Origin: Gremmenia infestans
Lineage: Eukaryota > Ascomycota > Leotiomycetes > Helotiales > Hamatocanthoscyphaceae
Reading direction: 5' to 3'
Length of the DNA stretch: 64,000 nt
Assembly (NCBI GenBank): GCA_032629725.1
Contig: JAFEVB010000020.1
Coordinates: 518,501 to 582,500, forward strand
A program made the translations under genes and the position numbers. This document shows, piece after piece, positions 45,430 to 56,782 of this stretch (the first letter of the stretch is position 1; every line of letters starts with the position of its first letter). The notes under the pieces were generated by a model. The model was not told the DNA's origin and made no database searches. It was given only the letters and a program-made list of their open reading frames with translations.

Positions 45430-46388
45430 TCATCCTCTTATATTATAAGCCGACTTTTCTGTCCCGTATATCAATAACGATCGCAGTAATGAAAATAGGC
45501 CAGAACCGTTCCAAGCGAGCATTCGAGGATCAGCTTCGACCAGAGCTTCTTGCGGAGACTCCACGTCCCTTAGCGGTACGTTCAAACTCTGCAACTCTTC
45601 TTCGGATAATTTTGATAGTACCGCACGGCCCCCTTTGAATGCCAGATTTTGCAACTGCTTAGTATTACAGATAACGATATCGGCAAGCATTAGTGGTGGG
45701 AGGTTGTGACATGCCCTCCTCGTTGTTGTTTCCGAATGACAACATACTAGTACATTTGAGACTTGATTTGCGAAGTATCGTCGTAGGGGGCTTCCGTTAG
45801 CCGTATTGTGGTAAATGTAGACAAAGGTGCAAATAGTGGATATATCCACTCCTGGGAGCCAGCATGTGTCTCTTCAAGATATACAAGAATTTCATTTCGC
45901 AGTCTCGGGATGAGGTAACAGTCAGCCAATAGCCAAAGGTTCACTAACGAAAAAATATCGTTTGGGCATCTTCGGTAGGGACATGGTCACTTTTTGAGAA
46001 TAGACCCATTCCACGAAAATGCTGAATGTGTTTGGATTAGCATTCGGCAGATCGAGCTCTTGCGTAGTACCTTCCTCAAATCTGCCATTAAAGGTGGCGT
46101 CAAAGAAGGGAGAATAGTGACAGAGGATTGCTTCATGCACCGGAAACGTTCTCTTGGTCGCTTCGGTGCTATTGACCCCGCGTTCAAAAATGTTTATCTT
46201 GAATATTTTCCTGGCATCTCTGGGTGTAAATAGAAACAAGACAATGCTTCAGTAAAATCTCACATGATTTCGACACACAGAAAGCTCGGCCTGCTGCCCA
46301 TCTCACTTTCTGAGCGCTGGACTCTTTTCGAGGCTTCAGGGACAGACGGTGGGTCCTTCGTTGCCTTCCATTTCTGCCCAGGATTCAT
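45430..46388 (-). pseudogene. BTB/POZ pseudogene, array copy 6
   Basis: Exon 1 46388-46279 (MNPGQKWKAT ... SRPSFL) splices with donor GTGTGT and acceptor CCAG to exon 2 from 46219 (DARKIFKINIFERGV). The BTB core ILCHYSPFFDATFNGRF and FSIFVEWVYSQK is intact. Then a frame change at a T6 run (near 45954) is needed to reach SLVNLWLLADCYLIPRLRNEILVYL, and a second near 45845 to reach FVYIYHNTANGSPLRRYFANQ. A further change breaks the DYPxELL helix. The T6 run is a typical place for a real indel, but also for an assembly error. Confidence 0.75.
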
Positions 46389-46928
46389 TCCGGAAAAAAA
46401 AACCCCTAAGAGAGTGGAATTGCTTGTTGCCAAAGGCCTAGAGTTCTTGGGTTGATCAGACAACGTTTTAAGATGGAAACAGCGTAAAGGCTACGCATAG
46501 AGGCGAGGGAGTCGAAGTTCAGCTTAATTCGTTGAGAAGTAGGAGAACGCGTGCCTTCCAGTTTTTAGAAGTCGCCGCAAGCACAATAATTGTAGAAAAC
46601 GATAGAGCTACTGCTATTGATTTACTGATCCCTTACTTAAGCTCGAATAGGACAAAGTAATAATCAAGAGCAGTGATATTTTAAGATAGAGAGATGATAA
46701 AGCCAACCAACGCGCCGAGGTTACAAGGCCAGAGCGTTATCACGTGGTGCTCCGTCATGCTAAGGCGGCCAAGTGCGCGGTTCTTGCATCGCCGCGTCAA
46801 GCTGTCAACCTAAGCAGCTTCCGTAGCTTTTCAACCCATACCACGTCCATCGCCGCATTTTGTCTCTACTTCCTCTCTTACCCCGCGTCTTTTTTCTCAA
46901 CCCATAATTCAAGATCTCAACCATCATC
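46389..46928. other. Intergenic region, divergent promoter of BTB copy 6 and RPN5
   Basis: 540 bp between the minus-strand BTB copy 6 and the plus-strand RPN5 gene. No additional gene. Confidence 0.45.
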
Positions 46929-48547
46929 ATGTCCGACGGACAAATCATGAAGCCCGACAAGGACTTCTCTAAAGAGGTTGACAAACAGCTCCCTGAAGCA
47001 GAGAAACTTGCAAAGGTACGCCGTTAATGGATCTTCCATAATCGGCTGGGCACTAACTTACCTTCTTAGACAAATGTGCAGGCAGCTATCGAAAAGCTCA
47101 CGGCGTTGGAGAAGCAGACTAGACAGGTGAGGCTCTTCCCCTTCGATCAACATCCCCAGCTAACATCAACAAAAGGCATCGGATCTTGCATCAACATCTC
47201 GAATCCTGGTCGCAATAGTCACAATCAGCAAGGAGTCGGGGGACTGGAGTCTGCTGAATGAGCAGGTTCTGCTACTTTCCAAGAAGCATGGCCAACTAAA
47301 GCAAGCTACGACGAAGATGGTGCAGGTGGTTATGGGATTCCTAGATGAGACACCGGACCTAGAGACAAAGTTGACTGTCATTGAAACACTACGAACCGTC
47401 ACCGAAGGCAAGATTTTTGTCGAAGTCGAGCGCGCTCGTGTTACAAGGATTCTCTCGGACATCAAGAAGGAGCAGGGTGAGCTTAAGGCGGCTGCGGACA
47501 TTCTATGTGAGCTGCAGGTGGAGACTTTTGGTTCTATGGAGCGAAGAGAGAAAACGGAGTTTATTTTAGCACAAGTTGCTTTATGCATAGAGAATGATGA
47601 CTGGACACAAGCGGGAATTCTAAGCCGGAAGATCAGTACGAAGTACCTGTCGAGAAAGCCCAAGAAATCACCGGAGCAATTGGAGAAGGAGAAGAAGGAT
47701 CGCGAGAAGAAGCGGGAGAAGGGAGAGGCTATTCCAGAGCCAGTGGAGGATGATGTGACGGATTTGAAGCTGCGATATTATGAGCAACAAATCACCCTGG
47801 CCAGGCACGACGACAAGTATCTTGCTGCTTGCAAGGACTACAGACAGGTTCTTGACACCGAGGCTGTGGAGGAAGATCCTGCGAAGCTTCATTCCGTAAG
47901 TATTGAAACTCGATGATTTTCAAATCCGCTAACATTTTCAGGTACTGCAAAGAATCATCTACTATGTCATCCTCGCCCCCTACGACAACGAACAATCTGA
48001 CCTTCTCCACCGAGTCCACAAAGATCCTCGAAACTCTCAAGTTCCCCTCGATGCCCAGCTCCTCAAACTTTTCACCGTCCACGAACTCATGAGATGGCCC
48101 GAGGTTTCCAAGCTGTTTGGTCCCCACCTCTGCAGCACCGATGTCTTTGATGCGGCTCCTGGTCAATCAGCAGACAAGAAGGCAAATCAACGATGGGAAG
48201 ATCTCCGCAAGCGTGTCATTGAGCACAATGTCCGTGTCATCGCGAAATACTACACCCGCATCCAGATGCCCCGCCTAACCCAGCTCCTCGACCTGACGGA
48301 AGACGAGACGGAGAAGTACATCAGCGAATTGGTCACGGCAAAAACCGTCTACGCCAAGATTGACCGACCAGCCCGGATCGTTAACTTCGCCAAGCCCAGA
48401 GATGCCGATGATGTCCTCAATGAGTGGAGTGGCAACATGAAGAGTCTGTTGGGGCTTTTGGAGAGAATCGACCATTTGATTACCAAGGAAGAAATGATGG
48501 CCAGAATCCAACCGACGACGGGATCTAAAAGTGCAAAGGTGCATTAG
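46929..48547 (+). CDS. RPN5: 26S proteasome regulatory subunit RPN5
   Basis: Exons 46929-47015, 47070-47126, 47176-47895 and 47942-48547 encode about 489 aa, the family's usual length. The N-terminus reads MSDGQIMKPDKDFSKEVDKQLPEAEKLAK; the spliced exons continue ASDLASTSRILVAI, then KESGDWSLLNEQVLLLSKKHGQLKQA, characteristic of PSMD12/Rpn5. The middle holds the helical TPR-like part (GKIFVEVERARVTRIL, FILAQVALC, YLARKPKK-like region); the C-terminal PCI domain spans about residues 300-440 (VIEHNVRVIAKYY, LTQLLDLTEDETEKYISELV, KIDRPARIVNF). Rpn5 is a lid subunit of the 19S particle and contacts the Rpn11 deubiquitinase; it acts in nucleus and cytoplasm. The third intron acceptor is AAG. Its 3' end faces the FSH hydrolase gene. 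Confidence 0.95.
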
Positions 48548-48711
48548 ATAATGTGTTTCAGAGTACTTTCTTTCTATTTACGATACCGCTTGTACATTAG
48601 TCTAGAAATCTAGGTATCTAAAATGCTATGGGCCTCTGATGAGTCTATCCCAAACTCCTCGCTATGCAAGAAAATCCCGTCTACCCGCTATGTCTATCTT
48701 CCGCTGCCCCT

Positions 48712-49757
48712 TCAAAACGGAACATCCATATCCTCCGCACTTTCCTCCTCTTTCTTCTCCCCTTCCAAACAACCCCTAATAAACCCGACCACCACCCCCG
48801 CCATCTCTTTCCCAACCGGCACAAAATGGCCCCCCGGATGCATAACAACCCTCTCCTGACCCCCAACACACCTCTCAACCAATCCCCTACTCCTATCTTC
48901 GCCGACCACACTATCCAAACTCCCAATAACACTCAGCACCTTCGTGTTAATCTTTGGTTCATAGAACGCCGCATACCTATCCCCCGGTGCATAAAACCCC
49001 GAATACGACACCGCGAACTTCAACGGCCCAAACTCCTTCTGCAACTCTGCCCAGCCTGCAGGATAAGCCAGCGCATTTGCATCGGGATGGGAGGCTGAAT
49101 GGGCTGCAAAGGCCGCAGGGCGGTTGGGTTCGAGGAGAGAGGCGACGAGCGCCGCGGCTGCGCCGCCTTGGGAGAACCCGATCACGCCATCTATACCATT
49201 GGCAGTCTTGATCGCGTCCCGGATCGTCGCGAGACCTTTCTCTAGGCCGGTGTACTCGCCTGTGCTGTCGTTTTTCGTCCACCACCCGTATGCATCGCGC
49301 GCTTCTTCGGAGCTGGATGGATCGAAGCCGGGGATGTCGGCGGGGTGGAGGAGGATGGGCGCGGTGGGGTAGATGAGGGTGATTCCTGGGGTGGTGTGAG
49401 TTTTTCCGTTTTTTGTTTCTTTGCGTGGTGGATGAGAGCTGAGAGGATGGAGTGAGGGAAAGGGGTTTTAGAGAGGGAGATAGAGAAAGAGGGGTGGGGT
49501 ACCGGAGAATGCGGAAGAAGGCAGCTTTTTGTTATGCGGTGGTGGTGGAGGGGGCGGGAAGGCTTTAATGAGGATCTTTTCCAGAGCGCGGGTTTTGCCG
49601 TGGAAGAGGGAACCGGACTGTGTATACCCTTAATGAAATGTGAGTAAGGTAATAAGTGATGAAGAGGCACGAGGAGGAGGTGGAGGGGTAACGGACCATG
49701 AAGCATTAATATCTTCAACTTCCTCGGTGCCGGCACGCCATTTTCTTTCCCAGGCAT
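48712..49757 (-). CDS. FSH-type serine hydrolase (alpha/beta hydrolase)
   Basis: Exons 49757-49697, 49628-49503 and 49385-48712 give about 286 aa. The N-terminus LKILMLHGYTQSG is the first strand and oxyanion loop; the nucleophile elbow is GFSQGGA with Ser132, the acid is in SLDSVVGED and the histidine in MHPGGHFVPV, completing a Ser-Asp-His triad. The order and spacing match yeast FSH1-3 and human OVCA2. These hydrolases act on ester or thioester substrates that are mostly unknown. The frame is open upstream to an ATG at 49874, which would add a 39-residue basic, low-acid N-terminus; the ATG at 49757 gives the family's usual start. Both introns end in AG, with AAG at the first. Confidence 0.88.
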
Positions 49758-50299
49758 CTTGCTAACGGTGACGAAAGGAGCAATTTGTCTTTTGTAGCAG
49801 TTGGGGCGTGTGTTCTGGAGAATGAGGCTCAGAACTAGTCGGCAAGGTGAGGCTGTGGTGTTATTATTGGGCATTGTTGAAGTGAAGGGTCTGGAGGGGT
49901 GAGGTGATGTGACTCGGCTAGCCGGATTTCTTCCGTCAGCCTTGCACTAATCAACGTCGTGTCATGGCACGGCATGGTGACAACAGCAAAACGAAGTTGG
50001 GATGTTGGGCCGAGGCGTATTTGTGAGAGTTATTGGGTTTGAGGTGTAGTGCGCATGAACGGGCGTTGCGGCGTAGTGAGGGAATATAGAGGTGGGTGAA
50101 CTCTTCGAAGTCGAGGGAGGTGGGGTTCATGGTTAGCACAGGACTCGCGTGTTTACAGCTGTTACTGTATTGATTTCAAAGAGTTGCCTGCTTTTTCTTT
50201 ATATTTCCAATTTCAATAGATGTTTTTGTCTCTATCTTTGAACCCGAACTTTCAAGCCTGAGGGTTTTCGCCTGGTGTGTTTTACTACCAAAGTACAGT
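49758..50299. promoter_or_regulatory. Divergent promoter region
   Basis: About 540 bp between the FSH hydrolase and the 2EXR gene, which run outward. Includes the leaders of both genes. Confidence 0.5.
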
Positions 50300-50845
50300 A
50301 TGGCCAACCAGACTTTTCATCTTCTTCCACCTGCTGCCTCTACAAATACATACTACGCTCCTCGTTCTCATCCTCACGCTCTTGTCAGGTGGATTTCAAC
50401 ACCGGCTACGAAAGTTACCTTGTCAAAAGAAACAGCTGGGCCATCTCCCCGAAAGCCATCCCTCCACCACTTCTCTAGGCTTCCACTTGAGCTCCGGCTT
50501 ATGATTTGGCAATATGCCATTCCAAACGATCGAGTTATGGAGATACGATCTTGGGGAGACCCGGCCATACGAAGATACGCACCCATCAAATATAGCGTAG
50601 CTCCCCATCGACCGCCAGCAATCCTCCACGTAAACCAAGAATCCCGGCGCGGAGCCCTCCGCAGCTATCGTCTCATCGAGGTCGGAGTTTCAACATGGCG
50701 AGATTACGATTCTTTGTCCACTTATATCCCTTGGACGTACCACCCTGCAAACCCATCTTCAGATCGCAAGTACACAGTGCGAGACATCCGCTTACCCGCA
50801 GACGGCGGTCTCCCTCTTGATCCCGCAATTGATGAAGGCGCTTGA
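50300..50845 (+). CDS. 2EXR-domain protein, short
   Basis: Single exon, 181 aa. FSRLPLELRLMIWQYAIP (about residues 58-75) and PPAILHVNQESRRGALRSYRLIE define the 2EXR domain, named for its paired E-x-R motifs (ELRLMIW and NQESRR). It is very common in filamentous fungi, where such proteins can number in the hundreds, and its function is unknown. The N-terminal 55 residues are low-complexity. Typical members are 250-400 aa, so this one seems shortened: the frame ends soon after the second motif. No intron is needed. Confidence 0.78.
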   Translation: MANQTFHLLPPAASTNTYYAPRSHPHALVRWISTPATKVTLSKETAGPSPRKPSLHHFSRLPLELRLMIWQYAIPNDRVMEIRSWGDPAIRRYAPIKYSVAPHRPPAILHVNQESRRGALRSYRLIEVGVSTWRDYDSLSTYIPWTYHPANPSSDRKYTVRDIRLPADGGLPLDPAIDEGA

Positions 50846-52492
50846 TGTGTCTGCGGGAGTTCTGTTGGCGGAGGTTTTAGTGATGCCTGTCATGAAACTT
50901 TTTGGGCTGAAGTTTGCTATAGGGCGCAAGTTTCTTTTGTTTGTTTTGTGCGTGTTTCCTGTTTCTTTTTCCCGTTTCAGTCAAGTCATTCGATTTTCTT
51001 GGGTTGCATATTGTCACTTCTCATTTTCGAACAACATATCTCCAATTAAAAGACCACGTTCGAAAACCTTAAACCCCCAACCCCGCTCCTTGGCTGGTTC
51101 GCGAGCTAACGTTTGGCTTGTTTCTTCTTTGCTAAATAGATAATTCTTTTATGCTGGTTTGAGAGCCGATGTCAGCAAATCATTCATGGTGCTGTGTTCT
51201 TGGCTGAACGGTAGCGGTGCCTATTGCTATTCGGCAAGTTCCTCGAGGAGTAGCATAAGAACAGATTTGCGCCAAAGCCAATTTCAAATAAAGTATTCCT
51301 GCACCAGCTGAACGGGCAGCACCTTGCTAATGCCGACAGGTCTTCTATAGATAATCCTTTTCAAATATTTATCCCCATAGTATTCCCAAATAATACCCAA
51401 GTATAAGCAACCGCTTGCCGCTAGGGTCCGGTACTAACATCTACTTTTGCATTCCAATTACGGTTACCTCACCCTTTCAAAGGGTTATTTCTGGTAATCA
51501 ATATAACCTATATTCTTGACTGGGAGGTGCTGATATAAACTCTTACTTTTCGCAATTAATTGTGTTCAAGGATGATTAAGGTCTACTAGTAGAAGGAGGG
51601 ACAGTATCTGATAAGAGAGGTAGGTACATTCCCTACCTTGTCCCAGGTCATAAAACCGCTCGACACGTTTTTAATTCCCCTTAAAATACTACCCTACCAA
51701 CGCATTATTCGCATCAGAAGACGGCAGAGAAAAAGAAAAAAGTTGACAGGGGAATTTAGATTGACGTTTCAGTCCAACATTATTAATAGCAAGATCTAAT
51801 TGTGATAGGCTACTAATTCGGAGTAGGGCAACTGGTTCTCATGTTGTACTACTCACTACCGCCATATTGCATATGCACTCGCTGAGGTTATTATCCTGAA
51901 AATTGATCCCCCATCATTTCATGTGAATTGAAAACATTAAGTTGTCTTTGCGACAGATGCTGTTTCTGACGGTAGCCGGGTAGCTTCTGTAGCACCGACT
52001 CTTGAAGCTTCTTCATGAAGAGCACTCTTTTTCAAAACAATTGAGCAGTACGAAAGATATGGATGCCTAGGAATTAACACATGTTCGGCGATTCCCGACG
52101 AAAGCAATAATTTGGGACCGTTGAACTTTATAGTAAGTTTAACCTGAATCCTTGCAGACTGTCACCAGAAGCGGCTGCCCGGATACGCAAACCCGACACC
52201 GACAGCCCTAACCAACCGCCAACCAACACAGCCCTTTCAACCTAATATCGGTTGATAAATTACCTATCCTCTGATTTGCGCATGAGGTTTGTTCTCGGGA
52301 GTGGATGTTTGCATCCGAAATGCAACATTATCTAGGTTTGAATATAGCTTGCATGCTTGCCACCTTTTGCCAGAGCTCTCTTGGGCTATATCCCTCTGAG
52401 AATCTTATCCAAATACAAGTTTCTATCCCTCTTTCCTCATAATCATGTTTACTCTCTGATGAGTTTCGCCTTCGATCATTCTGTTAGCTACA
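50846..52492. other. Long intergenic region
   Basis: About 1.65 kb without a recognisable gene, repeat or RNA. AT-rich, with scattered short frames only. Confidence 0.45.
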
Positions 52493-54446
52493 ATGACGTT
52501 CAACCCCAAGAATGGGAAGATCGGCCCACTGTGTGCTTACTTGGGCTATACTGATAACCAGGGCCCTCGATCCGAAAGGACTCTCAGCGTTGCTACGAAA
52601 CGCCACCGTTTTGATTTTATAGCAAAGACGCAAGGCCTCAATCATCAGTTCCCGATCGATGAGAACGCCTATGAAGCTCGTGCGTGTGCTCGCACCTTTC
52701 TAGAAGCGAACCCAGGCCTCTTCGAATACTCTGAGGAAGCTGTTTCTTCTGGGTTTCCTATATATCCTCAAGACCAGAACAAGTATGAAAGTCCTCGTAT
52801 ATCAACCTTTTGCTTTAATACACGCCTGACTCTTTGTACAGAATAGTCGGCGCCTTGACAAGGCTTATGTGTCAACAGGAATATATTTTTCGGAGAAACA
52901 ACAGGGTGAAGACCAACAGACATCTTCATCAGGAGCAGTTGGAAGAGGTAATTCCATTGTCTTGTCGGATGTGAAGATTTTGTCGACTGAATAATAACAA
53001 AAAGCAGTTCCAGTGGACCAATGGCTCTGAATACATCTTCAAAGCTAATGGTGATGAATCGACTCTTTACGTTCAAACTCCGAGGCTCGTTGAGAAAAAT
53101 CTGGACACCTGTCAACCCCCCAGGTCTTGTCTCAAAAACCCGGCGGTACGGATAGTTGATGAACCGACATACACTTTTCCAGCTCAGAGATACTATTCTT
53201 ACATGCCAGTTGAAGATACAGATAAATCGAGACCTGGGGATTATTTTTCCGAGTCACCAGCTAGTCGGGCATCGACACCTCCTGAAAAACGTCAGAGAAT
53301 TGATGACTGTGATTTCTCAAGCCCGGTGATAGTCACTGGTGCTCCGCAAAGAAAGTTTGATGTTCACGAATATCAACAAACACCGGTATGGACATGTCTT
53401 TCTTAACATCCAGCTGGCATTTGATCTCGTATTCGCATTCAGCTTGAGTGCTACTGATTTATAAATAACAGTATTTGCAGAGGCTCGCTTCGCCGGCGCC
53501 CATTACGAGAATACCTATCTCGACTCGACTCCAGGCACAGATGTTTGCTTCAGAAGATACAGTCATTGTTGACTCGACTATGGAAGAAGAGCAGCTGGAG
53601 TCTTCCGTTAGGCGTTCGTTAGTAGTTAAACTGCGCGTTCCATCACTAACGATGACGAAAGACACCGATATTATATGCCACGATGAACAGCAGAGTCTTG
53701 CAACGGGAGACGATTGCGTGGTTTCAATCGACAAAACGAGGGAAATATCAAACTCGGGCTGCTGGACACCTATCGAGCCTAGAGGCGCTTCGTTGTCTCT
53801 CACCCGAACAAGCCAGGAGCCTCGTCGTAACTCGCTAGAAACAAGATTTCGAACTCCTGTCTATAACGACTTGAAACTCCCGTTGGCCGGAGAGAACATA
53901 GAATGCACAGATGCCGTATTCACAGATCCTGAGAGAGCTGTGATGACGAGAAGAGAATTGGGTCTCACCATTACCACACCTAGCAAACCCCAGGCAATAC
54001 AAACGATACAGGCACTTGATAACCAAGACACCTGCAATAAAGACTCCATATCTTGCGCCAATACCGAGCTGGTCAACAAGGTCTCAGAGAAGCCGATGCT
54101 GCAATTCATGTTCCAGAACCCCAACGGGAGACCCGATCGAAAGAACATCATGTCTGGTAAAACTTTACTCGACATGAACCTTTCCGAACTATTTGCAACT
54201 ATTTCAAACAGGACCGAGAAGGCATACGATTCGGTAACCTTCCGATACAAGGACTGGGGAGAAGGGGCCGCCATAGTAGTTCAGAAAACGGATAGCGAGG
54301 ACGAATGGCAGGATATTAAGGATGAGATTGTCATGGTTTTCAAAGACGCTCTGTTGGAATATCCAAGTAGGAAGGAGTTTTTGGTATGGGTTAAGGGTGG
54401 CGATCGAACGAAGATGGAGAAGACGAACTCGGGCGGTGATGACTGA
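52493..54446 (+). CDS. Fungal protein of unknown function (583 aa)
   Basis: Exons 52493-52782, 52842-52947, 53005-53385 and 53472-54446, all in frame, give about 583 aa. The N-terminal part (GPLCAYLGYTDNQG, then RRLxx-like basic region NRVKTNRHLHQEQLEE) does not resemble a domain I can name. The middle is Ser/Thr/Pro-rich and probably disordered (SPASRASTPPEKRQRID contains a basic nuclear-type signal). The C-terminal 120 residues are the best conserved in appearance: FMFQNPNG, LSELFATISNRTEKAYDSVTFRYKDWGEGAAIVV and WQDIKDEIVMVFKDALLEYP. That stretch reads like a compact alpha/beta domain. A nuclear, regulatory role is possible. The third exon uses an AAG acceptor. Confidence 0.7.
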
Positions 54447-55328
54447 AATGCTCGCTGTCAGAAACGCCTTATTCTTGGTTTTGGGAAATATGTTAAAAGT
54501 GTGTAAAATAACGAGCTGGAAATAGGCTTTGTATTATTTTAAACGATCAATACAAAAGCGGTGGCTTTCAAGTGAAATTGGAATGCAATATAGAGGGTAT
54601 GGCAGCGGCTTCCCAAAGAGGTTCAAAGCGGCGGCGCTTCTCCGCTATGCGACAGAAGCAGATTCCCACTTTAAAGTAAAATCACCCTCGAATGGAAACC
54701 AGAATTAGAAATGTCGAAACCTTACTGATGCCGTACAAGCTGTACATGTGCACCCCCATACGCTGTTCCACAAGAGCTGGAAACCACAAACGACCCCCAC
54801 CCGCTCCTTCCCTGACGCCACAATCTAGAACTTCGCAACTCTAATAGTAAAAACCTTGATATTCTCCCTCTTTGTAAAGTCGACACATCTTTTCTCCTAC
54901 GGTGTACTACGGCCGTTACCATAGAAAGAAGAAGCGTTACGCTAGGCTTGCGATGGGTATTGAAAGCGCCACTGATTTATAATGTGCTACGGGGCGTGGA
55001 ACATTCAAAGTCAATGATAGTGAGTGAGTGCCTATTTTCTCTATCTGGCTCAAGGAGCATAAGGATTTTTGTAGAGACAGTCGTAAACCACTTTAGGAGT
55101 TATAGCAAGCAAATATATTATAAGGTAGAATCAGCCGAGACGTTACGTTAACAAATCACGGTGGTCCTTTAACTGTAGGCTGATCGATCGAGTTTCGCAA
55201 GTGGAGTAGGTGGTGGTGTAGGGACGGGAACGAAAAGGAAAAGGCTGCGGATGGCCTGTTCATTAACTTTTGATAACGAACATATTTCAAAATAAGAAAT
55301 ATCTTCCAACAAATAACCAATATCAACC
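54447..55328. other. Intergenic region upstream of the tRNA gene
   Basis: About 880 bp with no further gene recognised. Confidence 0.4.
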
Positions 55329-55468
55329 GGTCGCTTAGCTCAGTTGGTTAGAGCGTGTAAGTTGTCCACATTGAAACATCACTACAACAATTGCTTACGA
55401 TTGTCCCTAGGGTGCTAATACCATTAATGGTAACGCCAAGGTCGCGAGTTCGACCCTCGTAGTGATCA
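55329..55468 (+). tRNA. tRNA-Ile(AAU) with two introns, one of spliceosomal type
   Basis: The mature parts are 55329-55356, 55411-55420 and 55433-55468. Together they give a 74-nt tRNA: acceptor GGTCGCT with AGTGATC, D-stem GCTC/GAGC, anticodon stem TGGTG with CGCCA around loop CTAATAA (anticodon AAT), and T-arm GCGAG TTCGACC CTCGT. A-box and B-box promoter sequences (TAGCTCAGTTGG; GAGTTCGACCC) are intact. Intron 55421-55432 (12 nt) lies at the canonical place after base 37. A second 54-nt insert, 55357-55410, sits between bases 27 and 28 of the anticodon stem; it starts GTAAGT, has CTTAC 14 nt before its end and ends CTAG. The T-run at 55474 is the expected terminator. It decodes AUU and AUC. 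Confidence 0.9.
55357..55410 (+). other. 54-nt spliceosomal-like insert inside the tRNA-Ile gene
   Basis: Begins with the optimal 5' splice site GTAAGT, contains the branch-like CTTAC at 55394-55398 and ends in TAG. Its removal restores the TGGTG/CGCCA anticodon stem exactly. The borders could shift by one base because G flanks both sides. Partly complementary ends (GTAAG with CTTAC; TTGT with ACAA) could also form a hairpin. Confidence 0.75.
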
Positions 55469-55473
55469 AAATA

Positions 55474-55478
55474 TTTTT
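55474..55478 (+). terminator. Pol III terminator of tRNA-Ile
   Basis: Five T residues 6 nt after the discriminator base; a further T-run follows at 55481. Confidence 0.8.
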
Positions 55479-56782
55479 GCTTTTTACCCCTCTCGAGATT
55501 TTTGAAGCTTACCTCTTTTGTCGTGGCTTTCGCTTAGCAGCGAAAGGTACTATACACACCCGCTGGAATTTGTGTCCTCACCCTCGCCTTATCTTTCTTT
55601 CGTTTCTGTCGCATGGCTTAATGCCATCTTCATGAAAGCTAAAGTTTTTGCACTTGTGCAATAATTGGGATAAGATGAGCAGCTAGCACTGTTATTGTAC
55701 TAAGATTCTTTTTATTACTCAAGCATTCTTTCTTAGGAATTTCAGCCCAGCGGCTGTGAAACTGTATAGTTATCTAACAACGGAGGGATATATTATAGAA
55801 TATGGTGGAGAAAAGCGCATTCGAATTAGACAGCTACACGTACAGAGTATCTCCTCTGGCACAAAGTATGCCTAGGCTACTGATACTCACATCAAATCCT
55901 CAGCCCATCCATGTTCCGTCTTTACACTTTTCCAATCTTAGCCAATCGCGATATTCAGCCTTTCAGCTCATGTCCCAAAGAGGCTAAGACCATTGCCACA
56001 CCTGCAAGTCGTCGGGCTTGCCAAGCCTCTCAAGACCTTCTTTCGCTTCTGAGTTCCTCATTGCTCTTCTTGAATCTTGACAGGTCTGGACTCCTAGACG
56101 GGGCCGTGCAGTCACCGAACGCTAAAAGGTGGTACCATAGCTTAAAGATGATGGGTTTCGAAGCTGTTATAACAAATCGAGTAGATGAATTGTTGCATAA
56201 AGGGGATTCAATACTTCATATAAGGTATAGTGCCTCGTCGAAGAGGTTTGGGCGCAGAAGAAGGTTGCCTCAAGAATTGATTAGAGTACGGAGGTAAAAT
56301 GCGCACTTTATGAGCCGCATCAGTGCGCCTTACGAAGTCTAAATTTAAATGGTGGGGACACTAGGGAGAGCTGCCATCCGCGGCTGGATTTCTATCCCGC
56401 ACCTTCGCAGCATCTCATTCGCTACAAGTGTACCATTTAGATACTGAAAGTATATTAGTCTATCACCAGGTCTCGAATGCAGCAGGCTTCAGCCTCCACA
56501 GGGATACCGCCGCAATATTAAAGGCGCAATGTACACAAAGCAGACTTAGCCTTATAATAGGTAAGAGTAAGCCATTTCATGACTGATGAATCTTAGTAAA
56601 TCACATCCATTTTCTACTATACATTCCTCGCAGGCGCCCCGCACAGTAGTGCTTCGCTGGCGTTTAAGTCAACGCTCATAAAGCCCCCCTTCCCCACCAA
56701 AGCTCGCGACTCTCTGAAGTTTAACCCACCTCATTATCCAGCACACCGAAATCCCCCCTTTATTCAAGTACATCCACTCAAA
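55479..56782. other. Intergenic region
   Basis: About 1.3 kb. A plus-strand frame at 55911-56297 (128 aa) has no recognisable domain and is not called. The end is the promoter of the LITAF gene. Confidence 0.4.

Noticed and set aside
53072..53260. Frame shift suspected in the 583-aa gene
   Set aside because: The apparent break is explained by the intron 52948-53004 with an AAG acceptor; frame and length then agree.
55911..56297. 128-aa plus-strand open frame downstream of the tRNA gene
   Set aside because: No recognisable domain, no upstream promoter signature, and an Arg-rich end typical of random frames.
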